From contig JANMNO010000087.1 in assembly GCA_031374115.1 (NCBI GenBank), positions 1 through 64,000 on the forward strand: a DNA stretch of 64,000 bases, written 5' to 3'. The first letter of the stretch is position 1; every line of letters starts with the position of its first letter. The notes below the pieces were generated by a model. It saw nothing but the letters and a program-made list of their open reading frames with translations, was not told the origin of the DNA and did no database searches. A program made the translations under genes and the position numbers. Shown here in pieces: positions 20,302 to 29,360 of this stretch. Source of the stretch: JAKFWF01 sp031374115 (GTDB taxonomy: Bacteria; Pseudomonadota; Alphaproteobacteria; Rhizobiales; Hyphomicrobiaceae).

Positions 20302-23016
20302 GTGACCACGACTAGCGCAGCACAATCGTTTATCAACGTCGGTGAGCGGACGAATGTCACTGGCTCGGCGAAATTCCGCAAGCTGATCGAGGCCAACGAC
20401 TACGCCGCAGCGCTCGCGGTGGCGCGCCAGCAGGTCGAGGCCGGCGCTCAAATCATCGACGTCAACATGGACGAGGGGCTGCTCGATAGCGAGAAAGCCA
20501 TGGTCAAGTTTTTGAGCTTGATTGCCTCGGAGCCGGATATTTCACGCGTGCCGGTGATGATCGATAGCTCGAAATGGAACGTCATCGAAGCTGGCCTCAA
20601 GTGTGTGCAGGGCAAGGCGATCGTCAACTCGATCTCGATGAAAGAGGGCGAGGCGCAGTTCCTCGAACACGCCCGCAAGGTGCAGCGGTACGGCGCCGCT
20701 GTCGTCGTGATGGCGTTCGACGAGCAAGGGCAAGCAGACAGCATTGAGCGAAAGGTTTCGATCTGCGAGCGGGCTTACAAACTCTTGACCGAGACGGTCG
20801 GCTTCGCACCGGAAGACATCATCTTCGATCCGAACATTTTCGCGGTCGCAACCGGCATCGAGGAGCACAACGGCTACGGCGTCGCTTTCATCGAGGCTAC
20901 CCGTCAGATCAAGGAGAAGATGCCGCTTGTGCATGTCTCAGGCGGTGTTTCGAACTTGTCATTCTCGTTCCGCGGCAACGAGCCCGTGCGCGAGGCGATG
21001 CACTCGGTCTTTCTCTACCACGCGATCAAGGCCGGCATGGACATGGGGATCGTCAACGCCGGACAATTGGCGCTCTACGACGATATTCCTGCGGAGCTTC
21101 GCGAACTGTGCGAGGACGTCATCCTCAACCGCCGCGACGACGGCACCGACCGCTTGCTCGACGTTGCCGCCAAGTACAAAGGCGATGGTGCGAAGAAGAA
21201 CGAAAAGGATTTGCGCTGGCGCGAGGCCACGGTCGAGGAGCGCCTGACGCATTCGCTGGTGCACGGCATCACCGACTTCATCGAGGAAGATACCGAAGAA
21301 GCGCGGCAAGGCCTCGACAAGCCGCTGCACGTTATCGAAGGCCCGCTGATGGCCGGCATGAACGTCGTCGGCGACCTGTTCGGCCAAGGCAAGATGTTCC
21401 TGCCGCAGGTGGTAAAGTCGGCACGCGTGATGAAACAAGCGGTGGCCTACCTGCAACCTTATCTCGAAGCCGAGAAACTGGCTTCTGGTCTTGCATCGAA
21501 ACCCGCTGCCGGCAAAGTCATCATGGCAACGGTGAAGGGCGACGTGCATGACATCGGCAAGAACATTGTCGGCGTCGTCCTTCAGTGCAACAACTACGAG
21601 GTGATCGATCTCGGCGTGATGGTGCCGGCGCAGAAGATCCTGGAAACGGCCAAGCGCGAGAACGCCGACATCATCGGTCTGTCGGGCTTGATCACACCGT
21701 CGCTCGACGAGATGTGCCATGTGGCAGCCGAGATGGAACGACAGAATTTCCACCTGCCGCTGTTGATCGGCGGGGCTACCACCAGCCGGGTTCACACGGC
21801 CGTGAAGATCTCACCCAACTATTCCAAGGGCCAGGCGATTTACGTGACTGACGCTAGCCGCGCTGTGGGCGTAGTGTCAAAGTTATTGTCGCCGACCGAT
21901 CGCGACGGCTACATCGCTGGCATCAAGGCCGAGTATGTGAAATCGCGCGAGGGCTACCTGCGGGCTGAGCTCAAGAAAACCCGATTGCCGCTGCGCACCG
22001 CCCGGGCCAACCCGGTGAAGATCGACTGGACGGCTTACACGCCCCCGAAGCCCAAATTCCTCGGTATCAAGACGTTCAAATCATACAGCTTGGCTGAGTT
22101 GGAGCCCTACATCGACTGGTCGCCGTTCTTCGCGACTTGGGAGCTTGCCGGCCGCTATCCAGCGATCCTCAACGACAACAAGGTTGGTGTCGAGGCCAAG
22201 AAGTTGTTCGCCGATGCGCAGGCGCTGGTGAAGCAGATGGTCACCGAGAAGTGGCTGACCGCCAACGGCGTGATTGGCTTTTGGCCAGCCAACAGCGATG
22301 GCGACGATATTCGTGTATTTAGGGATGACAAACGCAAAGCCCGATTGACGACACTACATACGCTACGCCAGCAGATCTCCCGCGATAACCGGGGACCGGG
22401 CGGTCGCGAGCGCGCGCACACGGCGCTCGCCGACTTCATCGCGCCGATGGCCTCGGGCAAGGCCGACTACATCGGCGGCTTTGCGGTGACGACCGGCATC
22501 GGCGAGGAAGCAGCCCTCGAAAAGCACTTCAAAAAAACCGACGACTACGGACGTATCATGATGAAGGCGCTGGCCGATCGACTCGCCGAAGCCTTCGCCG
22601 AGCGGATGCATGCGCGTGTGCGTCGCGACTTCTGGGGCTATACGCTGGATGAGAAACTGACGCCGGACGATCTGATCTCGGAAAAATATCGCGGCATCCG
22701 GCCGGCACCGGGCTATCCCGCGCAACCCGATCATACCGAGAAGGCGACGCTTTGGTCGCTGATGGATGTTGAGGCGCAAGCTGGCATCACGCTGACCGAG
22801 AGCTATGCCATGTGGCCGGGTTCGGCCGTGTCAGGGCTCTACTTCTCGCACCCCGAAAGCCATTACTTTGGCGTCGGCAAGGTCGAACGCGACCAAGTGG
22901 AAGACTATGCCCGCCGCAAAGGTTGGTCGATCGAGGAGGCCGAGCGCTGGCTCGCACCGGTGCTCAATTACGATCCGGTCACCGCCCGCGCCGAAGCCGC
23001 AGCGGATGCTGCTTGA
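20302..23016 (+). CDS. metH: Methionine synthase, folate/B12/activation modules
   Basis: A 904-residue protein holding the remaining domains of MetH: pterin-binding barrel (about 10-290, FINVGERTNVTGS), four-helix cap (about 310-400), cobalamin domain with the lower-ligand motif DVHDIGKN (about 414-421) and SGLITPSLDEM, and the C-terminal SAM-dependent reactivation domain with RPAPGYPAQPDHTEK (about 804). The GTG start is supported by GGAAG six bases upstream. It transfers methyl from methyl-THF through cobalamin to homocysteine held by the separate module. Split MetH is known in several alphaproteobacterial lineages; the intergenic 51 bases have stop codons, so it is not a sequencing fusion error. 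Confidence 0.95.
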   Translation: MTTTSAAQSFINVGERTNVTGSAKFRKLIEANDYAAALAVARQQVEAGAQIIDVNMDEGLLDSEKAMVKFLSLIASEPDISRVPVMIDSSKWNVIEAGLKCVQGKAIVNSISMKEGEAQFLEHARKVQRYGAAVVVMAFDEQGQADSIERKVSICERAYKLLTETVGFAPEDIIFDPNIFAVATGIEEHNGYGVAFIEATRQIKEKMPLVHVSGGVSNLSFSFRGNEPVREAMHSVFLYHAIKAGMDMGIVNAGQLALYDDIPAELRELCEDVILNRRDDGTDRLLDVAAKYKGDGAKKNEKDLRWREATVEERLTHSLVHGITDFIEEDTEEARQGLDKPLHVIEGPLMAGMNVVGDLFGQGKMFLPQVVKSARVMKQAVAYLQPYLEAEKLASGLASKPAAGKVIMATVKGDVHDIGKNIVGVVLQCNNYEVIDLGVMVPAQKILETAKRENADIIGLSGLITPSLDEMCHVAAEMERQNFHLPLLIGGATTSRVHTAVKISPNYSKGQAIYVTDASRAVGVVSKLLSPTDRDGYIAGIKAEYVKSREGYLRAELKKTRLPLRTARANPVKIDWTAYTPPKPKFLGIKTFKSYSLAELEPYIDWSPFFATWELAGRYPAILNDNKVGVEAKKLFADAQALVKQMVTEKWLTANGVIGFWPANSDGDDIRVFRDDKRKARLTTLHTLRQQISRDNRGPGGRERAHTALADFIAPMASGKADYIGGFAVTTGIGEEAALEKHFKKTDDYGRIMMKALADRLAEAFAERMHARVRRDFWGYTLDEKLTPDDLISEKYRGIRPAPGYPAQPDHTEKATLWSLMDVEAQAGITLTESYAMWPGSAVSGLYFSHPESHYFGVGKVERDQVEDYARRKGWSIEEAERWLAPVLNYDPVTARAEAAADAA

Positions 23017-23035
23017 ACCATCGAATTTGATAACT

Positions 23036-23062
23036 AAAAAGGCGCGGGGAGCGACCCCGCGC
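23036..23062. terminator. Strong hairpin terminator, T-run on minus strand
   Basis: GGCGCGGGG and CCCCGCGCC pair around AGCGA. On the minus strand the stem is followed directly by TTTTT, an ideal Rho-independent terminator for the small minus-strand ORF that starts at 23237. On the plus strand it may also end the methionine transcript, though only TGATT follows. Confidence 0.8.
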
Positions 23063-23153
23063 CTGATTGAGTTGGTGTTGTCCGAAGGCTGTTCGCTGAC
23101 TTCGGCTCGTGGAGGGATTTATCGTCCCTCGTGGGGCTCACGCAGGATGGTGG

Positions 23154-23237
23154 TCAAACCATCCCCAACACAATTGCAGCGAGGAAGCCGAATGATGTGA
23201 TCGCTGCCAATGCGTTCAGGCTCATCCTCAATTCCAT
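23154..23237 (-). CDS. 27-residue single-helix membrane protein
   Basis: This ORF is very short. It starts ATG at 23237 with a perfect AAAGGAGG six bases upstream and encodes 27 residues: a short charged start (MELRMS) and one hydrophobic segment (ALAAITSFGFLAAIVLGMV). A strong terminator lies 92 bases after its stop, and TTGTCG / TAGATA with a 18-base spacer lie upstream near 23298-23327. The combination of ideal ribosome site, membrane-helix composition and own terminator argues that it is expressed. Small one-helix proteins of this type often assist larger membrane complexes; no partner can be named here. Confidence 0.65.
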   Translation of the reverse strand: MELRMSLNALAAITSFGFLAAIVLGMV

Positions 23238-23260
23238 CGTTGCCTCCTTTGCCGAACGTA

Positions 23261-23692
23261 CCGGCGGTTAGGCAGCACAGCGGGGTCTGTGCCGATACGA
23301 TTATCTAAGTGCTTTGATCGTGGCTCGACAAGAGCAAAAAGTTTTTGCAGCGCAATATAAATTGGTTTCTTCGGTATTAACATCAAGGATAAAAGTGTGG
23401 TTCGCATGCTTGCAACAGTGATGTATCAATAACACGTGCACAGTAGTGCAAGATAAAAAGTATGAACTTTAAGTAGTTTGTTTAATACTGCTCAACAAAA
23501 TTGGTAAAGCGAGTTCTTTGGCCACCGCATAGGCTTTGCGTCGAGATCGTGACTTTGAAAATAGTTCCTCCGATCAAATTTATTTTTTTGCCGCTCGAGA
23601 TTGAGACGTTGTTTGCATCTTGGTGTCGGAGCCGGTTGAGCATAGGTCTGGTAGCCGCTACTTTTTGAGACTGTCGAACGAGCGAGAACCCC
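23261..23692. other. AT-rich intergenic region
   Basis: About 430 bases, clearly richer in A and T than the surroundings (runs such as AAAAAGTTTTTG and TTTATTTTTTTG). It separates the small membrane ORF from the plus-strand acuI-like gene and probably carries both promoters. No coding sequence, RNA gene or mobile-element end was recognised. Confidence 0.5.
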
Positions 23693-24679
23693 ATGGAACG
23701 TTTCAAAGCTTTGCTGGCGTCGAAGGGCGATAAAGTCCCATCTTGCGCATGGACCGAACTGGACCCGTCCGCCTTGATGGATGGGGACGTAACGGTTCGG
23801 GTCACGCACTCGACAGTGAATTACAAGGATGGGCTTGCGCTTACGGGCAAAGGACCGATCATTAGAAAGTGGCCTTTGATCCCGGGGATCGATTTCGCCG
23901 GCACCGTCGAGGGCTCGACAAGCGCCGAATTCAAGGCTGGCGATGACGTAATCCTCAACGGCTGGGGCGTTGGCGAGAGCCATCACGGAGGCTATGCGCA
24001 GTACGCCCGGGTAAAAGGCGACTGGCTGGTAAAGCGGCCCCTGGCTTTCGGGCGCGCGCAAACGATGGCGATCGGCACTGCCGGTTATACGGCAATGTTG
24101 TGCGTGCTGGCGCTCGAAGCACACGATGTGACACCGGCCAAGGGTCCGGTACTGGTGACCGGTGCGGCCGGGGGCGTTGGCAGTATCGCCGTAGCGGTCC
24201 TGGCGAAACTCGGGCACCACGTGATAGCCGCGACCGGCCGTCGGGACGAACAATCGTTCCTCAAGTCGCTCGGTGCCGCCGAGGTCATCGATCGCGCCGA
24301 GCTCAGCAGCCCCGCGAAATCGCTTGCCAAGGAGCGGTGGGCTGGCGCCGTCGACGTTGCTGGCAGCCACACGCTCGCGAACGTGCTCTCCATGACCAGA
24401 TACGGCGGCTGCGTGGCGTCCACCGGCTTGGCCCAAGGCATGGATCTTCCGGGCTCGGTCGCGCCGTTCATCCTGCGCGGCGTCACGCTTGCCGGCGTCG
24501 AGAGCGTGATGTGCCCGAAGCCGAAGCGTGAGGTGGCATGGGCACGTCTCGCGCGTGATCTCGATCCGAAAACACTCGATGCTTTGACCGTCACCCGCCC
24601 GTGGGACGACGTGCAAGAGATCGCGGCCGACTTGATGGCCGGCAAAGTTCGCGGCCGTGTCGTACTAGAAGTAGCCTAA
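23693..24679 (+). CDS. acuI: AcuI-like acryloyl-CoA reductase (YhdH family)
   Basis: A 328-residue zinc-free medium-chain dehydrogenase of the YhdH/AcuI group. Visible signs are NYKDGLALTGKGP (about 44-56), PGIDFAGTVE, the GTAGYTAMLC segment (about 127) and the NADP loop VTGAAGGVGSIA (about 155-166). AcuI reduces acryloyl-CoA to propionyl-CoA in 3-hydroxypropionate and DMSP catabolism and protects against acrylate toxicity; some homologues act on other quinones or enals. No dmd or acu partner genes are adjacent, so the physiological substrate is inferred from the family only. Confidence 0.86.
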   Translation: MERFKALLASKGDKVPSCAWTELDPSALMDGDVTVRVTHSTVNYKDGLALTGKGPIIRKWPLIPGIDFAGTVEGSTSAEFKAGDDVILNGWGVGESHHGGYAQYARVKGDWLVKRPLAFGRAQTMAIGTAGYTAMLCVLALEAHDVTPAKGPVLVTGAAGGVGSIAVAVLAKLGHHVIAATGRRDEQSFLKSLGAAEVIDRAELSSPAKSLAKERWAGAVDVAGSHTLANVLSMTRYGGCVASTGLAQGMDLPGSVAPFILRGVTLAGVESVMCPKPKREVAWARLARDLDPKTLDALTVTRPWDDVQEIAADLMAGKVRGRVVLEVA

Positions 24680-26023
24680 TCACGTCCGCATGAAGTGCAG
24701 TTTGGTGAAGCGTTGACGGAAGCGGGTGGTGTCAGCTGCCACCATATCCGGGGCATCGTTGCCGATGAGCCCACGCGCGATCAAGCTGGCCAGCTCTGGC
24801 ATATCATCGGGTCCCATACCAAAGCGTACGATCTCGGGCGTGCCGAGGCGCAGGCCGTTGGCATCGCCCTCGACGGCTGCGATCGGCAGGCCGATGGCAC
24901 ACGACAGAATGTTCGACCTGCGCAAGTGCTGGGCCGCGGCGTGCCCGCCGCCAAAACGCGCGGCCTCGATTGCGATTTGGTGTGAACGCGCGCTGCCGCC
25001 GCTTGTTGTGAACATTGGCAAGCCGCGCTCGGCAAGACATCTGGCCAGTGCCGCTGCAGTATCGGCCATGTGCTGCGCGTAGGCGCGACCGTGCATCTTC
25101 CAATCGAGCATGGTGATCGCGAGTGCAGCGGTCTTTCCGGCATCGAAGTTGGCGGTCAAGCCGGGATAGGCGATCGCGTCAATGCGCTGCATCAGCTCGG
25201 CATCGTTGCTGACGATCAGTCCGCCAGGCGGTCCGCCTAGGCTTTTGTAGGTGCTCATCGTCATAACATGTGCGCCGTCGTCCAAAGGCTGCTGCCACGC
25301 GCGCCCGGCAATCATTCCGGACATATGGGCTGCGTCATAGAGCACCTTCGCGCCGACCTCGTCGGCGATAGCGCGAATTTCTTTAACAGGGTGGGGTAGG
25401 AAATTGAGGCTGCCGCCAATCGTGATCAGTTTGGGTTGTACTCGTTTCGCCTGTTTCCGAAGCGCGCCGATATCTACAGTATAGCGCTCGGCGTCGACCG
25501 GCGCCGCGTGAATGTCCAAGCCATACAGTCCTGCCGCGCCGGCCCTGTGATGGGTGACGTGTCCGCCGATAGATGCGGGCGGCACAATGATCCGGTCACC
25601 CGGCTTGGCCGTCGCCATGAAAGCATAGAGGTTGGCGAGCGCGCCCGAACCGACGCGGAGCTCGGCATATTTCGCACCGAACACCTCGGCGACGAGTTCG
25701 GCGGCAATAACTTCGATCTTCTCGATTGCCTCAAGGCCCATTTCGTACTTGTCGCCGGGATAGCCGAGCGAGGGTCTTGAACCAAGCCCAGCCGACATCA
25801 TCGCCTCGGCCTTCGGGTTCATCACGTTGGTTGCAGGATTGAGATTTACGCAATCGCGCTCGTGAATCCGTTTGTTCTCGATGACGAGCGCGTCGAGGAT
25901 TGCTTCGGTCTCGTCCGGCGCGCGATGGGCGGTGTCTAATGCAATACCTTGAATGTAGGTCTCGCAAGCTTCAGGCACCCAGGAACGGGTTGCAAGGTGG
26001 GCGCGGGGCGGTTTTGATTGCAT
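24680..26023 (-). CDS. Serine hydroxymethyltransferase-family PLP enzyme
   Basis: The ATG at 26023 (MQSKPP) gives 447 residues, the typical SHMT size; 50 more open codons upstream look non-coding. SHMT features are NLNPATNVMNP and GYPGDKYEMG near the N-terminus, LYDAAHMSGMIAG and the PLP-lysine segment MSTYKSLGGPPGG. In normal GlyA these read TNKYAEGYPG, DMAHxAGLVA and TTTHKTLRGPRGG, so several substrate-near residues differ (Tyr for His before the lysine, Gly-Pro for Arg-Pro). This points to a paralogue such as alpha-methylserine aldolase or 2-methylserine hydroxymethyltransferase rather than the housekeeping GlyA. It lies beside gap on the same strand. Confidence 0.82.
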   Translation of the reverse strand: MQSKPPRAHLATRSWVPEACETYIQGIALDTAHRAPDETEAILDALVIENKRIHERDCVNLNPATNVMNPKAEAMMSAGLGSRPSLGYPGDKYEMGLEAIEKIEVIAAELVAEVFGAKYAELRVGSGALANLYAFMATAKPGDRIIVPPASIGGHVTHHRAGAAGLYGLDIHAAPVDAERYTVDIGALRKQAKRVQPKLITIGGSLNFLPHPVKEIRAIADEVGAKVLYDAAHMSGMIAGRAWQQPLDDGAHVMTMSTYKSLGGPPGGLIVSNDAELMQRIDAIAYPGLTANFDAGKTAALAITMLDWKMHGRAYAQHMADTAAALARCLAERGLPMFTTSGGSARSHQIAIEAARFGGGHAAAQHLRRSNILSCAIGLPIAAVEGDANGLRLGTPEIVRFGMGPDDMPELASLIARGLIGNDAPDMVAADTTRFRQRFTKLHFMRT

Positions 26024-26150
26024 GCGTTGTCCGATCGAGTAGTTCGGCCGATATCCGGCATTGCGGCGTCTGCGTCCAGGGTAAGCACGAAAAAGCTCGC
26101 CGCGCGCGAGCGGGACGAGCTTTGCGCTGTAATCTTTAGCGGCGTACCGC

Positions 26151-27158
26151 TTACAGCAGCTTGCCCATCGCAACCGCAGTGTCGCTCATGCGGTTGGAGA
26201 AGCCCCACTCGTTGTCATACCACGCGAGTACGCGCACCAGCGTGCCGTCCATAACCTTGGTCTGGTCCAGGTGGAAGATCGACGAATGGCTGTCGTGGTT
26301 GAAGTCGCTCGATACGTTGGGTTGGTCGGTCGTACCAACAATGCCCTTGAGGGCCCCCGTCGACGCCTCAAGCACCGCCGCATTGATTTCGGCGACCGAG
26401 GTCGCTTTCTTGGAGATGAACTTGAAATCGACGACCGACACGTTGGGCACCGGGACGCGGATCGAGGTGCCGTCCAACTTGCCGTTGAGTTCTGGCAGCA
26501 CGAGGCCGACAGCCTTCGCAGCACCCGTCGTCGTCGGGATCATGGACAGCGCTGCAGCCCGCCCACGATACAAGTCCTTGTGCATTGTATCGAGCGTCGG
26601 TTGGTCGCCGGTGTAGGCGTGGATTGTCGTCATGAAGCCCTTCTCGATACCGACGGCATCATTCAGAACCTTGGCCACGGGCGCTAGGCAATTGGTCGTG
26701 CAAGAGGCATTCGAGACCACTAAATGATCCTTGGTCAGTTTGTGATGATTGACGCCAAAGACGACCGTCAAATCGGCGCCATCGGCAGGTGCCGACACAA
26801 GCACGCGCTTGGCGCCGGCAGTGAGATGGGCCGATGCCTTGTCCTTCGCCGCGAAAATCCCGGTGCATTCAAGCGCGATATCGACGCCCATTGCTTTGTG
26901 TGGGAGCTCGGCCGGGTTCTTGACGGCCGTCACCTTGATCGGGCCACGGCCCACATCGATCGTATCGCCGGCGACTGTCACCAGGTGAGGAAAGCGGCCG
27001 TGCACCGAATCGAACCGAAGCAGATGAGCATTGGTCTCGACGGGGCCGAGGTCATTGATAGCAACGACTTCGATGTCGGTGCGGCCCGACTCGATGATAG
27101 CGCGCAGGACATTCCGGCCGATGCGGCCAAATCCATTGATTGCAACTTTTACGGCCAT
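26151..27158 (-). CDS. gap: Glyceraldehyde-3-phosphate dehydrogenase, type I
   Basis: GAPDH oxidises glyceraldehyde 3-phosphate to 1,3-bisphosphoglycerate in glycolysis and the Calvin cycle. The 335-residue protein has the Rossmann start VAINGFGRIGRN, the catalytic cysteine in SNASCTTNCLAP (about 154), and the C-terminal WYDNEWGFSNRM. ATG at 27158 follows GAGGA; a TTG two codons upstream is less likely. Neighbouring transketolase or phosphoglycerate kinase genes, often linked in this order, are absent. A promoter is visible upstream. Confidence 0.97.
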   Translation of the reverse strand: MAVKVAINGFGRIGRNVLRAIIESGRTDIEVVAINDLGPVETNAHLLRFDSVHGRFPHLVTVAGDTIDVGRGPIKVTAVKNPAELPHKAMGVDIALECTGIFAAKDKASAHLTAGAKRVLVSAPADGADLTVVFGVNHHKLTKDHLVVSNASCTTNCLAPVAKVLNDAVGIEKGFMTTIHAYTGDQPTLDTMHKDLYRGRAAALSMIPTTTGAAKAVGLVLPELNGKLDGTSIRVPVPNVSVVDFKFISKKATSVAEINAAVLEASTGALKGIVGTTDQPNVSSDFNHDSHSSIFHLDQTKVMDGTLVRVLAWYDNEWGFSNRMSDTAVAMGKLL

Positions 27159-27213
27159 GATCAATTCCTCAATTGCTGATTATCGGGCAGTCGCGTCTTA
27201 TTGTTCTCACGGG

Positions 27214-27242
27214 GTTATGCAATTGCCGCCAGCAAGCGTCAA
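27214..27242 (-). promoter_or_regulatory. Promoter of gap
   Basis: On the minus strand TTGACG (27242-27237) and CATAAC (27219-27214) are separated by 17 bases, 56 bases before the gap ATG. A sigma-70-type promoter; assigned by consensus only. Confidence 0.5.
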
Positions 27243-27413
27243 CGTTTCAGCGTGGCGCGACACGACGGACGCAGTAGCCCGGCAATTCATAGAGGTTGAC
27301 GACTGCTTGGTTGACGACAGTTGATCCACGCATTTATCGTTTTTCGATGGATTCTAGTTGGTTCGCGCGCAGCTTTTTGCAAGTGCCATGATTATCGCGC
27401 GGGAGACGTCTGA

Positions 27414-27656
27414 ATGACGCCAAAGGAAAAGGCTCGAGCCAAGCGGCCCGCCGCGAAAAAGGCGCCTACGAAGAGTGCCAAAAGCGAAGATAAGCATCTT
27501 GGCTCCGATCGGCGCCTGCTGCTGCAGCGTTTGGCGGAGGCCGAACAGAAAATAGCATTGCTTGAACGGCAGCGGGAGGAAGCACTAAACCGGCTCGAAT
27601 GGGTCATCGATTCGATTCGCTCGATGGCCGAGGACGTGCGAAATTCGAGCGGCTAG
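27414..27656 (+). CDS. DUF4164-like coiled-coil protein
   Basis: An 80-residue protein with a lysine/alanine-rich N-terminus (about 1-30) and a helical part (about 31-75, LLLQRLAEAEQKIALLERQ) predicted as coiled coil. A small protein of this type (DUF4164 look) commonly stands directly before zapA in Hyphomicrobiales, as here (46 bases). It probably takes part in division or envelope work with ZapA; this is inference from position. Confidence 0.7.
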   Translation: MTPKEKARAKRPAAKKAPTKSAKSEDKHLGSDRRLLLQRLAEAEQKIALLERQREEALNRLEWVIDSIRSMAEDVRNSSG

Positions 27657-27702
27657 CGCGCCTCGCGAGTGACAGTTTACTTGAGGAGCACGCGACGGCG
27701 GC

Positions 27703-28110
27703 ATGGGGCAAGTACTGATCACCTTGAACGGGCGCACCTACCGCATGGCTTGTGGGGATGGCCAGGAGGCGCGACTGGAGCGTCTCGCTGACCATCTGAA
27801 ATCGAAGGTGGACACGCTGGCAATCGAATTCGGTCAAGTCGGCGAAGAACGCCTGTTGTTGATGGCGGGCTTACTGGTGACGGATGAGCTCTTCGAGGCT
27901 CGAGAGCAAAGTGCGCCGGCCGAGATTGCAATGCCGGTATCGCTGGCGTCGCCGGTTGATACATCTCCGTCCGCGCAAAACTTGCCATCCGTGCCTTTTG
28001 CCGAACGCCAAGCAGTCCCTGCCCAAGCGACTGTTCCCGCGTCGACAAACAAGCCCAAAGTGCAAACGCCGCAATTCAACGCAAACACTCGCAAGCCAGG
28101 GCGGAATTGA
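27703..28110 (+). CDS. zapA: Cell division protein ZapA
   Basis: ZapA bundles FtsZ filaments at the division site. The 135-residue protein starts with the ZapA domain (about 1-70): VLITLNGRTYRMACGDGQE, ERLADHLKSKVD and ERLLLMAGLLVTDEL. The rest (about 75-135) is a Pro/Ala/Ser-rich tail usual for alphaproteobacterial ZapA. In many relatives a 6S RNA gene and a 5-formyl-THF cyclo-ligase gene follow; here an ion channel gene follows instead. Confidence 0.9.
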   Translation: MGQVLITLNGRTYRMACGDGQEARLERLADHLKSKVDTLAIEFGQVGEERLLLMAGLLVTDELFEAREQSAPAEIAMPVSLASPVDTSPSAQNLPSVPFAERQAVPAQATVPASTNKPKVQTPQFNANTRKPGRN

Positions 28111-28171
28111 GCGTTCACGGGGGATGCGGTACTGATTGCCGGCCCGTTCGGCGGCGTTCCAAGAGGCCCCC

Positions 28172-29356
28172 ATGGACTCCACGATTTCCGACACCAAGGG
28201 CTGGTCCGCAGACGCCCGCCGCCGCGTCCATCACACCCTCGAGGCGGGCATGGGTCACTCGACCGTTGGTACGTTCGTCAGCGGGTTCCTGATCATACTT
28301 GCTCTCATCAACGTCGTGGCATGCTCGGCGTTTTCGGTACCTGACATCAAGCTTCGCTACGGCAGCTTGATACGCTTCATCGACTACGCGTCGGCTGCGA
28401 TATTTGCTTTAGAGTACGCTTTGCGGATCTGGTCGAGCACCGAGTTGCCTTTCTTTTCTACCTTGTCGGCGTGGCGAGCGCGGGTTCACTTCGCAATGCG
28501 CCCTTTGCAGCTCGTCGATTTGTTGGCATTCTTGCCCACCGTAGTCGGTCTCGCCGCCGGACTGGATCTTTGGGCCGCGATGATGTTGCGGTTCTTGAAG
28601 GTCGCCCGATACAGCTCGGCGCTGCATTCGCTCGGGCGTGTGATCGCAGCTGAACGGAGTGCCTTGTTTGGCGCGCTGGTGATCATGACGGGCTTGGTGA
28701 TGTTTTCAGCCACGGCCATGTATTTCATCGAGCGGGAAAGCCAGCCCGCGACGTTCGGCAGTATTCCGGCTGCCATCTGGTGGGCCGTCATCACACTGGC
28801 AACGGTTGGCTATGGCGATGCCGTGCCCATCACCCCGCTTGGCAAGTTGTTCGCGAGCCTGGTGATGATCGCGGGACTGGCAGCCTTCGCTTTGCCCTTC
28901 GGTATCATCGCGACTGGATTTGGCCGCGAGGCAACGCGGCGCGACTTCATGGTTTCGTGGTTGCTGTTAGCGCGCGTGCCGCTGTTTGCGGGATTGGATG
29001 CGGCAGCGGTGGGGCAAATCATAACGCTTCTGCACTCGCGCACGTTCGATGCCGGCGAGGTCATCGTCCGGCGCGGCATGCCGGGTGACAGTATGTTCTT
29101 TGTCGTCTCCGGTGAGGTTGTGGTCGAGGCCGATCAGGGCGAAGTCATCCTCAAGGAAGGAGACTTTTTCGGTGAGATGGCAGTACTGGAGCAACGGCAA
29201 CGATCGAGCACGGTCAGAGCTGCAACCCGGGTACGCGCGCTGGTGCTCGATCGCGAAGATTTGGAGCGCCTCGGACGCAAGCATCCAGCGATCCTCAACC
29301 GCATCCGCGATACCGCAGCCGTCCGGCGCCAGCAGAACAAGCCCGCCGACAGCTGA
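28172..29356 (+). CDS. Cyclic-nucleotide-gated potassium channel
   Basis: A 394-residue channel of the MloK1 type. Six membrane helices lie between about 30 and 245, with the voltage-sensor-like S4 region MMLRFLKVARYSSALHSLGRV carrying few charges, and the K+ selectivity filter TLATVGYGD (about 208-216). Residues about 265-385 are a cyclic-nucleotide-binding domain (AGEVIVRRGMPGDSMFFVVSGEV, GDFFGEMAVLEQRQRSSTVRA) with the phosphate-cassette Arg. It should conduct K+ when cAMP binds. The ATG at 28172 is preferred over the open frame from 28136. It follows zapA by 61 bases. Confidence 0.9.
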   Translation: MDSTISDTKGWSADARRRVHHTLEAGMGHSTVGTFVSGFLIILALINVVACSAFSVPDIKLRYGSLIRFIDYASAAIFALEYALRIWSSTELPFFSTLSAWRARVHFAMRPLQLVDLLAFLPTVVGLAAGLDLWAAMMLRFLKVARYSSALHSLGRVIAAERSALFGALVIMTGLVMFSATAMYFIERESQPATFGSIPAAIWWAVITLATVGYGDAVPITPLGKLFASLVMIAGLAAFALPFGIIATGFGREATRRDFMVSWLLLARVPLFAGLDAAAVGQIITLLHSRTFDAGEVIVRRGMPGDSMFFVVSGEVVVEADQGEVILKEGDFFGEMAVLEQRQRSSTVRAATRVRALVLDREDLERLGRKHPAILNRIRDTAAVRRQQNKPADS

Positions 29357-29360
29357 AACC

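Noticed and set aside
20959..21795. Minus-strand ORF of 278 codons
   Set aside because: Antisense to the cobalamin part of metH.
23492..24616. Minus-strand ORF of 374 codons
   Set aside because: Antisense to the acuI-like gene and its upstream region; no domain.
28111..28171. 6S RNA gene after zapA
   Set aside because: Expected in many relatives, but the gap is only 61 bases and no such structure fits.
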